From contig NZ_JNIQ01000001.1 of NCBI RefSeq assembly GCF_000702585.1, positions 1,121,001-1,185,000 of the forward strand: a stretch of 64,000 nt of DNA, given 5' to 3'. This stretch comes from Exiguobacterium aurantiacum DSM 6208 (GTDB lineage: Bacteria; Bacillota; Bacilli; Exiguobacteriales; Exiguobacteriaceae). The notes below the pieces were generated by a model that worked only from the letters and a program-made list of their open reading frames with translations, did no database searches and had not been told where the DNA came from. Of the stretch, positions 49,675 to 57,410 are shown piece after piece. How positions within the stretch are numbered: position 1 is the first letter of the stretch; every line of letters starts with the position of its first letter. The position numbers were made by a program, and so were the translations under genes.

Positions 49675-52596
49675 ATGGTCAACAAGCAATGGAAACCAGT
49701 ATGGGCAGTTGTGCTAACGTTTGCACTAATTCTGTCGATGTTTCCGATGTCAGCTTCTGCCCTCGACAAAGGGAAGTCGACGTTAGTCGTCGTCCACTAT
49801 CAAGAGGCGCCTGGCAACCAGACGGATTGGAACTTATGGCTTTGGGCGAACGGCCCAGATTATTTCCCGAATAAAGGCTTCACCTTCAACGGTGAGGACG
49901 ACTTCGGCAAGGTGGCGGCCTATGAATTCCCGGTCGATTCACCGGAACGACTCGGTCTCATCGTCCGCACGGACAATTGGGACAAAGACAAAGGGTCTGA
50001 GAACGACCGCTTCATCACGAGCGACATGATCAAAGACGGTGTCGCCGAAGTGTGGATCAAGTCGGGGGACTCGAAGATTTACACGTCGAACCCGGACGGG
50101 GACACGGCGAAGACGGAAGTCGACATGAAAGTACACTATTTCCGCTATGATAATACATACACGGACTGGGGTCTTTGGACTTGGCCGGACGGCGGAGACG
50201 GACAGAGTATCGCGTTCGATGAGACGGACGAGTTTGGCGCTGTGGCGAACGTGAAGTTCGCGAACCCGGACGCGAAACAGCTCATCGGCCTCATCACGAA
50301 AAAAGGCGAGTGGGCCGAGAAAGACGGCGAAGACCGCTTTGCCCTCAGCACGGCGAAAGAGATTTGGCTCGTCGAAGGCGAGTCGACAATTTATTATGCT
50401 GAGCCTGAAATCGATCGCTCACCGAAAATCGTGGCGTTCGAGGCGACGACGTTCCGCACGGCGAAGCTCACGCTCAACCGCGCCATCGAGGCATCGTTCG
50501 CGAGCGAACTGAAAGTCGACGGCGCGAACGTGAAATCGGTCGAGGTGACGGGCGACAAATCGGTCACGGTTCACTTCAACGAAGACATCGATTTGACGAA
50601 AGTCATCACGGCGACGCACCCGACGTTCGGGGAACGCGTGCTCCAAGCGGGCGACGTGCTCCGCTCACCAGAATTTGACGCGAAGTATGCGTATGACGGT
50701 AAGCTCGGCATCACGTACCAAAAGTCGAAGACGAACTTCGTCTTGTGGGCACCAACGGCACAAGACGTCAAACTCGAGCTTTGGAACATGCCGAAAGACC
50801 GTCCGGCAAACGACAAAGACATGAAGAAAACGATTCAAATGAAGCGTGGGGACCGTGGCACGTGGATCGCGGAAGTACGCGGTGACCTCGACGGCATCGG
50901 CTATACGTACAACGTGACGCACGCCTCGGGCAGCATCCGCGCGGTCGACCCGTACGCGACAGCGGTCGGTGTGAACGGCGATCAAGGGGTCATCGTCGAC
51001 TTGAAAGAGACGAACCCGAAACGTTGGAACAACATGAAACCACAATTGAAGCAATCGACGGACGCGATCATCTACGAGACACACGTCCGTGACTTCTCGA
51101 TCTTCGATGTGACGTCGAACACGTACGACTCAGGCATCCGCCATAAAGGCAAATACCTCGGTGTCGTTCAACCCGGCACGCGTTTGATCGAGAACGGTAA
51201 GAAGACGGATACGAAGACGGGTCTCGACCACGTCAAAGACCTCGGTGTGACGCACGTCCAGTTCATCCCGGTGTACGACTATAACACGGCATCGGTCGAC
51301 GAGACGAACCCGGACGCGAAATACAACTGGGGCTACGACCCTAAAAACTATAACGCGCCGGAAGGTTCGTATTCGACGAATCCGTACGACGCGAAAGTCC
51401 GCATCATGCAGTTGAAAGAGATGATCCAAGGACTCCACGACCACAACTTGCGTGCCGTCATGGACGTCGTCTACAACCACATGTTCGACGCGCAAGCCTC
51501 GAACCTTCATAAGATCGTGCCAGGCTATTACTACCGTTACACGGCAGGCGGCGATTTCGCGAACGGGACAGGCGTCGGGAACGACACAGCTTCGGAGCGC
51601 AAGATGATGCAAAAGCTCATCGTCGACTCGACGGTGTACTGGGCAACCGAGTATAAGTGGGACGGGTTCCGCTTCGACCTCATGGGTATCCATGACGTCG
51701 ACACGATGAACAAAGTCCGCCAAGCGCTCGACAAGGTCGACAAGTCGATCCTCGTCTTCGGCGAAGGCTGGGACCTCGGCACACCGCTCGACCCGGCTTT
51801 GAAGGCGAACCAGAAGAACGCCTACAAGATGCCAGGTGTCGCGCACTTTAACGACAACATCCGTGACGGCTTGAAAGGCAGCGTCTTTATCGACACGGAC
51901 AACGGCTTCATCAACGGCAAAGATGGCCTCGAAAATCGCATCAAGACCGGCATCGTCGGCGAGATCGATTACAACGCGGACATCAAAGGCTTCACGAAAC
52001 AACCGACACAGGCGATCACGTACGTCGAAGCGCACGACAACCACACGCTCTGGGACAAGCTCGAGTTGACGAACCCGGAGACGTCTGAAGCGGACCGTAC
52101 GAAGATGCACCGTCTCGCCTCGAGCATCCTCTTGACGAGCCAAGGGACGACGTTCATCCACGCCGGCCAAGAGTTCATGCGGACGAAAGAAGGCGATCAC
52201 AACTCGTACAAGTCGCCAGACCGCATCAACCAGATGGACTGGAAACGCGCCGCCGACCGTAAGGCGGACGTCCAGTACATGAAAGGCTTGATCGAGATGC
52301 GTAAAGCCAACCCGGGCCTTCGCATGACGGACGCGAAAGACGTGAAGAAGAACGTCAAGTTCTACCGTTCTGAGCCGAACGTCATCACGTACTTGATTGA
52401 CGACAAGGCACCAGGACAGAAGAAAGACTTGTTCATCACGCATAACGCCAACGCGAAAACGGTCAAAGTGAAACTCCCGACTGGGCAGTGGAGCGTGATC
52501 GTCGACGGCAATCAGGCAGGAACGAAGACGCTCAAACGCGTCTCGGGCTATGTCGACGTGCCGGCGTACGCGACGGTCGTCGTGAAACAACCGTAA
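49675..52596 (+). CDS. pulA: Secreted type I pullulanase
   Basis: 973 residues. Signal peptide to about residue 29. Two CBM41 starch-binding domains (YQEAPGNQTDWNLWLWANG and its partner VHYFRYDNTYTDWGLW), a linker domain, a CBM48-like part (TNFVLWAPTAQDVKLELW), then the GH13 subfamily 14 catalytic barrel. YNWGYDP at 550 is the type I pullulanase mark. Catalytic residues are D667 (GFRFDLMG), E697 (FGEGWDLG) and D788 (EAHDNH). It cuts alpha-1,6 bonds in pullulan and starch outside the cell. No LPXTG anchor is present. ATG 49675 is set by AAGGAGGG. Promoter cre boxes indicate catabolite repression. Confidence 0.95.
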   Translation: MVNKQWKPVWAVVLTFALILSMFPMSASALDKGKSTLVVVHYQEAPGNQTDWNLWLWANGPDYFPNKGFTFNGEDDFGKVAAYEFPVDSPERLGLIVRTDNWDKDKGSENDRFITSDMIKDGVAEVWIKSGDSKIYTSNPDGDTAKTEVDMKVHYFRYDNTYTDWGLWTWPDGGDGQSIAFDETDEFGAVANVKFANPDAKQLIGLITKKGEWAEKDGEDRFALSTAKEIWLVEGESTIYYAEPEIDRSPKIVAFEATTFRTAKLTLNRAIEASFASELKVDGANVKSVEVTGDKSVTVHFNEDIDLTKVITATHPTFGERVLQAGDVLRSPEFDAKYAYDGKLGITYQKSKTNFVLWAPTAQDVKLELWNMPKDRPANDKDMKKTIQMKRGDRGTWIAEVRGDLDGIGYTYNVTHASGSIRAVDPYATAVGVNGDQGVIVDLKETNPKRWNNMKPQLKQSTDAIIYETHVRDFSIFDVTSNTYDSGIRHKGKYLGVVQPGTRLIENGKKTDTKTGLDHVKDLGVTHVQFIPVYDYNTASVDETNPDAKYNWGYDPKNYNAPEGSYSTNPYDAKVRIMQLKEMIQGLHDHNLRAVMDVVYNHMFDAQASNLHKIVPGYYYRYTAGGDFANGTGVGNDTASERKMMQKLIVDSTVYWATEYKWDGFRFDLMGIHDVDTMNKVRQALDKVDKSILVFGEGWDLGTPLDPALKANQKNAYKMPGVAHFNDNIRDGLKGSVFIDTDNGFINGKDGLENRIKTGIVGEIDYNADIKGFTKQPTQAITYVEAHDNHTLWDKLELTNPETSEADRTKMHRLASSILLTSQGTTFIHAGQEFMRTKEGDHNSYKSPDRINQMDWKRAADRKADVQYMKGLIEMRKANPGLRMTDAKDVKKNVKFYRSEPNVITYLIDDKAPGQKKDLFITHNANAKTVKVKLPTGQWSVIVDGNQAGTKTLKRVSGYVDVPAYATVVVKQP

Positions 52597-52667
52597 CGAG
52601 TGAGACCATGGGACGAATATTCACATCAAATGTTTGGACCAATGGATTGAAAAATTCAAAGGATGAC

Positions 52668-52697
52668 AGCGAGCCGGCACATCGGCTCGCTTTTTTG
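52668..52697 (+). terminator. Intrinsic terminator of pulA
   Basis: AGCGAGCCG - GCACAT - CGGCTCGCT, then six T. Confidence 0.9.
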
Positions 52698-52770
52698 TAT
52701 TGCGTGCGGGTAGAAAAACGGGACGGGTTTCACTTAAGATGGAAGGGACAGATAAGAAGAGGAGACAGAC

Positions 52771-53844
52771 ATGATGGTACAGGCAGCCCGACACTTTTTT
52801 TCACAACTGACAGGGGACCAGACCGAGCGACTGCTCGAAGTCGAAGCAGAAATCGAGCGGACCGGCACGTATACGCTCACGACCGAAGAGCTGACCGAAG
52901 GGGCGAAACTGGCCTGGCGCAATTCGAACCGATGCATCGGCCGCTTGTTCTGGCAGACGCTCACCGTCCGTGACGCCCGGCATGTGACGACGTTTGACGA
53001 CGTGTTCGAACAGCTCGTCGACCACTTACGTTTCGCCACGAACGGTGGGAAAATCCGTTCAACGATGACGGTGCTCCCGAACGAGTTCCGTCTTTTGAAC
53101 AGTCAGCTCGTCCGCTATGCGGCGTACGAGACCGAGGACGGCATCCTCGGGGATCCGTTGTCGCTCGACATGACACGCCAAGCCGAACGCCTCGGATGGC
53201 GCGGTGCCGGGACGGCGTTTGACATGTTGCCGCTCATCCTGACAGACGGTAAAGATATACGACTGTACGAGCTGCCGGATGACGCGGTGCTCGAAGTCGA
53301 GATCACACATGACGACCACGACTTGTTTGACGGAAGGACGGTCAAGTGGCACGCCGTCCCGGCCATCGCCGACATGGAGCTCGAGATCGGCGGGGTGCGC
53401 TTCACCTCGGTCCCGTTCAACGGCTGGTACATGGAGACGGAGATCGGAGCCCGCAACTTGGCCGATACGGATCGCTACAACTTGTTGCCGCTCGTCGGTG
53501 CCTCGCTCGGACTCGACACGACGAAAGAACGGACGCTCTGGCGTGACCGGGCGCTCGTCGAACTGAACGTCGCCGTCTTACAGTCGTTCGAGCGGTCCGG
53601 CGTGACGATTGTCGACCACCATACGGCGGCCAAACAGTTCAAACGGTTCGAGAAGAACGAGACGGACGCCGGGCGCGCCGTGACCGGTCAATGGAGCTGG
53701 CTCATCCCGCCGCTCTCGCCGGCCGCGACGCACGTCTTCCATCAACATTATGAGGACAAGATCGTCACGCCGAACTTGTTCGCCCGTTCCGGTTGCCCGT
53801 TTTCGGCGTTTCAAGCGAAGCCAAAAGAGGAATTGAAAGGCTAG
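52771..53844 (+). CDS. nos: Bacterial nitric oxide synthase, oxygenase domain
   Basis: 357 residues, the normal length of firmicute NOS without a reductase domain. The heme-ligand Cys55 lies in AWRNSNRCIGR. The arginine-binding Glu224 lies in FNGWYMETEIGARN. The pterin region WSWLIPPLSPAATHVFHQ is near the C-terminus. It makes NO from L-arginine using general cellular flavodoxin-type reductases; in Bacillus and Staphylococcus NO protects against oxidative stress. AGAGGAG precedes the ATG. An RDD gene starts 24 bases later and may be cotranscribed. Confidence 0.95.
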   Translation: MMVQAARHFFSQLTGDQTERLLEVEAEIERTGTYTLTTEELTEGAKLAWRNSNRCIGRLFWQTLTVRDARHVTTFDDVFEQLVDHLRFATNGGKIRSTMTVLPNEFRLLNSQLVRYAAYETEDGILGDPLSLDMTRQAERLGWRGAGTAFDMLPLILTDGKDIRLYELPDDAVLEVEITHDDHDLFDGRTVKWHAVPAIADMELEIGGVRFTSVPFNGWYMETEIGARNLADTDRYNLLPLVGASLGLDTTKERTLWRDRALVELNVAVLQSFERSGVTIVDHHTAAKQFKRFEKNETDAGRAVTGQWSWLIPPLSPAATHVFHQHYEDKIVTPNLFARSGCPFSAFQAKPKEELKG

Positions 53845-53868
53845 AACCGAAACGAAAGGATGATGAAC

Positions 53869-54279
53869 GTGGCAGTCCCAATTTGGAAACGCGCCGTCGC
53901 CAGTCAAATCGACCAACTGATCTTTCAAACCCCGGCCAAGCTCGTCGAGAAAGCGATCCGTAAAAAGCTTCGGCCCGGAAAAGAAGTGAAGCGGTATTAC
54001 TTACCGACGCTCGTCATGATCGCCGGAGAAGTGTACTTCCTCTTGAACAAGAACGGACAGACGATCGGCGACCAAGTCGTCGGCATCAAAGTCGTGAGCC
54101 AAGATGGTCGCCCGCTCTCGCTCGAACAAGTCGTGAAACGGACGCTGTATAAAGACGTCGTCTATCCAGCGACGCTCGGGCTCCCGCTCCTCCGGGCGCT
54201 CCAACAGATGAAGTCGAACAAAGACGTCGAGCTCCCGCATGACGAGTTCGCGCACACGAAACTCATATCGACGAAATGA
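53869..54279 (+). CDS. RDD family membrane protein
   Basis: 136 residues. The RDD features are RAVASQIDQLI (Arg, Asp), and NKNGQTIGDQVVGIKVV with PLSLEQVVKRTLYKD (the last Arg and Asp). Only two weakly hydrophobic segments are visible. Two in-frame ATGs (53860, 53863) lie within or next to the AAAGGA ribosome site, so GTG 53869 is the better start. RDD proteins are of mostly unknown function; some are linked to Na+/H+ movement. It closely follows nos. Confidence 0.75.
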   Translation: MAVPIWKRAVASQIDQLIFQTPAKLVEKAIRKKLRPGKEVKRYYLPTLVMIAGEVYFLLNKNGQTIGDQVVGIKVVSQDGRPLSLEQVVKRTLYKDVVYPATLGLPLLRALQQMKSNKDVELPHDEFAHTKLISTK

Positions 54280-54285
54280 CGACAG

Positions 54286-54316
54286 GCAGGGCGATTCTTA
54301 TCGCGCTGCTTTTTTC
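54286..54316 (+). terminator. Probable terminator after the RDD gene
   Basis: GCAGgGCGA - TTCTTA - TCGCgCTGC (one mismatch) then six T. Confidence 0.6.
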
Positions 54317-54391
54317 ATCGGGGAAGTGACGGGTGAAATAAGGTATAATGAGAGAGGACAAAAACGAACGACTAACGGAGGATTTGTACTT

Positions 54392-55243
54392 ATGACAAAA
54401 ATCGCATGGATCACAGATAGTATGGCCAACTTTTCGAAAGAGGAGGCGGCCAAGCTTGGGGTCGAAATCGTCCCGATTCAACTGATCGTCGACGGGAGCG
54501 GCTACAGCGAGGTCGACTTGTCGCTCGAAGACTTGCACCGTTATATGATCGACCAAAAGAAAGAGGCGAAGACGTCGCAACCGATCTTCGGCGACTTCAT
54601 CGCGCGTTATGAACGGTTGAAAGAAGACGGATACGACTGTGCCATCGCCGTCCACTGTTCGAACGGCTTGAGCTCGACGGTGAAAAATTCGAGTGCTGCC
54701 GCCGAAGCGGCCGGTTTCACCGTCTACACGGTCGACTCGCATGCCGCGCTCGAGGCGCAACAAGAACTCGTCCGTATCGGACGTGCCGCTCAGGAAGAAG
54801 GCAAGTCACCGCAAGAGATCGTCGCCTTGCTCGAGGCGTGGCGCGACAAGAAGAACTTCTTCATGATCATCGGCAACATGGAGACGATGCGCCGCGGCGG
54901 CCGCGTCTCGTCAGGTGAACTGTTCCTCGCCAACATTTTGAACATCAAGCCGATCATCACGCTCGACGAGGCGGGGAAAGTCATCCCGTTCAAAAAGGCA
55001 CGTTCACTGAAGAAAGCGTACGCTGAGATGGTGACCGAGCTCGAACGTCGTCACGCCGCGAACGGGGTGAAGGACAACCGTGTCTTCGTCCAGACGGCGC
55101 TCGCACCGCAGATGCAAGACGATCTCGTCGCGCTCATCGAATCGAAATTGCCGGACCTTGAAGTCGTGAAAACGCGCTTCTGCCCGTCAATCGCGGTTCA
55201 CGCCGGATTTGAGACGGTCGGTGTGCTCTGGCTCGACGCGTAA
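54392..55243 (+). CDS. DegV family fatty-acid-binding protein (first copy)
   Basis: 283 residues. DegV marks: IAWITDSMANFSKEEA at the N-terminus, VPIQLIVDGSGY, KEAKTSQPIFGDF, and the lipid-site region GNMETMRRGGRVSSGELFLANILNIKPI. DegV/FakB proteins bind a fatty acid and present it to the kinase FakA. ATG 54392 is set by CGGAGG; the frame upstream is not coding. A second DegV gene lies at 60609. The two differ enough to suggest different acyl preference (inference). The thioredoxin-like gene follows after 19 bases. Confidence 0.9.
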   Translation: MTKIAWITDSMANFSKEEAAKLGVEIVPIQLIVDGSGYSEVDLSLEDLHRYMIDQKKEAKTSQPIFGDFIARYERLKEDGYDCAIAVHCSNGLSSTVKNSSAAAEAAGFTVYTVDSHAALEAQQELVRIGRAAQEEGKSPQEIVALLEAWRDKKNFFMIIGNMETMRRGGRVSSGELFLANILNIKPIITLDEAGKVIPFKKARSLKKAYAEMVTELERRHAANGVKDNRVFVQTALAPQMQDDLVALIESKLPDLEVVKTRFCPSIAVHAGFETVGVLWLDA

Positions 55244-55262
55244 ACAAAAAGGAGGGAACGAC

Positions 55263-55586
55263 ATGGAGGTAGTGATGACACTTGACGCCTTGAACGAGCG
55301 GATCGCGAACACGGAGCAGTTGCTCGTCTACGTCTCGCACCCGGGTTGCAGCGTCTGTCACGCGCTCAAACCGCAAGTCGAGGAGATGCTGACGGCGTTT
55401 CCTCACATTGCGTCTGTCGCGGTCGATTCGGACGAGGTGCCGGACATCGCCGGCGCCTATTCGATTTTCACGGTACCGGTCGTTCTGTACTTCATAGATG
55501 GGAAAGAGATGCTACGCCGGGCCCGGTTCGTCCCAATCGGCGAATTGGCGCACCAGCTCGAGCGTCTTCAACAGATGCGCGAATGA
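55263..55586 (+). CDS. Thioredoxin-like protein
   Basis: 107 residues. Thioredoxin fold with the redox motif CSVC in VSHPGCSVCHALKPQVEEM, the usual cis-Pro in FTVPVVLYFIDGKE, and no signal peptide. The CxxC sequence differs from CGPC of housekeeping thioredoxin, as in YtpP-type bacilli proteins. AAGGAGGG precedes ATG 55263. Probably cotranscribed with the DegV gene 19 bases upstream, and followed by a terminator. Confidence 0.85.
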   Translation: MEVVMTLDALNERIANTEQLLVYVSHPGCSVCHALKPQVEEMLTAFPHIASVAVDSDEVPDIAGAYSIFTVPVVLYFIDGKEMLRRARFVPIGELAHQLERLQQMRE

Positions 55587-55614
55587 TCCACAGACACCCG
55601 TCTGTGGATTTTTT
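55587..55614 (+). terminator. Intrinsic terminator
   Basis: TCCACAGAC - ACCC - GTCTGTGGA then six T, just after the thioredoxin-like gene. Confidence 0.9.
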
Positions 55615-55653
55615 GTTTGTCGCACGGTCATCGGAGAAATGAGGGAATGCAAC

Positions 55654-56568
55654 ATGGACATGCTACGCCACTCGGAATGGGCGGATACAAAGCTCACGCT
55701 CCACCTCGTGTCACAAATCATGGGGAAACTCAAGCTTGCCTTGGCCCCGCAACAACCGCAATGGGCTCACGTCACGTTGCCGCTCACGGTGAGAGGCTTC
55801 TCGACCGGACCGCTCTTTAGCGGGGAGACGTTGTTTGAAGTTGAGGTCGATGTATTCGCCTCGGTGATCACGGTGCGAATCGAGACCGACACGACCGTCA
55901 TCCCGCTCGAGATAGGGACGTCGATTCACACCTATTACGAGGCGATCCTTGACCCGCTTCGTGCAGCGGGTGTCACGGTCGCCATCAACCCGAAATCGCA
56001 AGAAATGCGCGACACGTGGTGGCTCGACCGGGACGAGACGCCGCTCGCCTATGACGCCGTCGCCGCACAGAAAGGTGTTCGCCTGTTCCAATACGCGGCG
56101 CGGGAGCAAGCCGTGTTCCTCGCCCCGCTCCGGTGCCGGAAAGTGATGCCGGCGTTGTTTTGGGGCACGTTCGACGTCTCGTCGCTCATCGTTTATAACG
56201 CACATGAACCGTTCCTGAAAGAGTTGGTCATCGAACAGGCGGCGTTCGACGAGCCGATGATCGAGTTCGGTTTTTGGCTCGGGGATGCGTCCGTCGACGT
56301 GCCGACGTTTTTCGTTTTGCCGTATCCGTTCCAATACACGGAACTCCCGTCGGAGCGTCTCCAACCCGCGTCCGCTTACTTCGACGCCTCGCTGAGCGAA
56401 TGTTTTTTGTCGCTCGAGCACGCAGCGGATGGGGACGTCCAGTCCTTCTTCCGCACGTCGTTCGATTTGTTGAGCGGGCAGTTAGGATGGGAAGGGTGCG
56501 ACCATTATTTCTTGCCGCTTCAGATGCCGGCACAACCGAAACAAGAGCCCACGGACGAAAGTCCGTGA
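55654..56568 (+). CDS. DUF5996 family protein
   Basis: 304 residues, soluble. It opens with EWADTKLTLHLVSQIMGKLKLAL and shows FSGETLFEVEVDVF, GTSIHTYYEAILDPLRAAGV, APLRCRKVMPALFWGTFDVSS, and FFVLPYPFQY, the order of conserved parts in the DUF5996 family (whole-length match by memory). Function unknown; no catalytic motif is obvious. GAGGGAATG precedes the ATG. The last codons (after KQEPTDESP) form the left part of a terminator stem. Confidence 0.7.
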   Translation: MDMLRHSEWADTKLTLHLVSQIMGKLKLALAPQQPQWAHVTLPLTVRGFSTGPLFSGETLFEVEVDVFASVITVRIETDTTVIPLEIGTSIHTYYEAILDPLRAAGVTVAINPKSQEMRDTWWLDRDETPLAYDAVAAQKGVRLFQYAAREQAVFLAPLRCRKVMPALFWGTFDVSSLIVYNAHEPFLKELVIEQAAFDEPMIEFGFWLGDASVDVPTFFVLPYPFQYTELPSERLQPASAYFDASLSECFLSLEHAADGDVQSFFRTSFDLLSGQLGWEGCDHYFLPLQMPAQPKQEPTDESP

Positions 56569-56580
56569 GCTCTTGTTTTG
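56541..56580. terminator. Terminator overlapping the DUF5996 stop codon
   Basis: ACAAGAGCcCACGGAC - GAAA - GTCCGTGaGCTCTTGT then TTTG. The stop codon TGA (56566-56568) is inside the right arm. It may also serve the convergent DUF4261 gene. Confidence 0.75.
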
Positions 56581-56598
56581 TTCTATCGATTATTTTGC

Positions 56599-57327
56599 TT
56601 AGCCTTCAGTTGTTTGCGGCACGAGGTAAATCAAGCCGAACGGGTTGTGGAGCAAGTTGTCGATCGACGTCCGCTCGTCTTCACCCATCTCGACCGTGAA
56701 CGACTTGCCGTCCTCGAACGCGAAGCTGTCGCCGTCGCCGAACATCGAGCCGCCTGAGATCAAGTGGAAGTTGAACGAGTGGATGACGTGGATCGCGTCT
56801 TCGACTTCAATCGTCGATGGGACGGCGACGTCGGCTTGGCCGAACGCCTTCATGCCCCAAGACATGTACGATGTCTCTTCTTCCGTGATCGCGGTGAGGA
56901 GCGAATAGTCGAGGGCGAGGTCTTCTTCTTTCGACTCTTGCCACTCATCTTTCGAGTAGGCGACGCCTGCCGTCTCGACCATGACGCCGAGTCCGCCGGC
57001 GTTCAAGAGCGCGTTCGCCGCGCGACGGGCCGCCGCGATGTCGGACACGTCGTTCACGTCGACGATCAAGTAGACGATGTGCGTGTGACGGGCGAGTCCT
57101 TTCGCGACTTTCGGCGTGAAGCCGCTCGTGCTCGCATGAATCATCGCCTCGGCGAGCGCCGGGTCACGTTCGATGACTTCGACCGTGAACGCTTTGCCGG
57201 TCTCATCTTCGAGCAACAGCAGGCCTGCCATCGTGTAGCCTTCGCTATGTAAACTGATTTGTTCGTTGACTGCCTCGGCCGATGACCAGTTTCCTGGGAT
57301 GGCGAGCAACACTTGTGTACGGTTCAT
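56599..57327 (-). CDS. DUF4261-like protein
   Basis: 242 residues, acidic and soluble. It begins NRTQVLLAIPGNWSS and contains HTHIVYLIVDVNDVSDIAAA, NAGGLGVMVETAGVAYS, and ends with PFGLIYLVPQTTEG. The layout (an AxPG start, a central GG-hxVE segment) matches the DUF4261 family as I recall it, with moderate certainty. Function unknown. ATG 57336 is in frame but overlaps the ribosome site GAGG; ATG 57327 fits better. Confidence 0.6.
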   Translation of the reverse strand: MNRTQVLLAIPGNWSSAEAVNEQISLHSEGYTMAGLLLLEDETGKAFTVEVIERDPALAEAMIHASTSGFTPKVAKGLARHTHIVYLIVDVNDVSDIAAARRAANALLNAGGLGVMVETAGVAYSKDEWQESKEEDLALDYSLLTAITEEETSYMSWGMKAFGQADVAVPSTIEVEDAIHVIHSFNFHLISGGSMFGDGDSFAFEDGKSFTVEMGEDERTSIDNLLHNPFGLIYLVPQTTEG

Positions 57328-57352
57328 ATGAATCATCCTCTTCTAAATAGTT

Positions 57353-57374
57353 GGGCCTCTCTTGAGAGAGGCCC
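57353..57374 (-). terminator. Hairpin after the MacB-like permease gene
   Basis: GGGCCTCTC - TCAA - GAGAGGCCC on the minus strand, with only a weak T-rich tail. Confidence 0.55.
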
Positions 57375-57410
57375 GGTCTCTTCTCTTATTATGCCCTATT
57401 TCGAGGCAAA

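Noticed and set aside
51130-52590. 486-residue antisense open frame over pulA
   Set aside because: Same mirror-codon composition; the pullulanase on the plus strand is beyond doubt.
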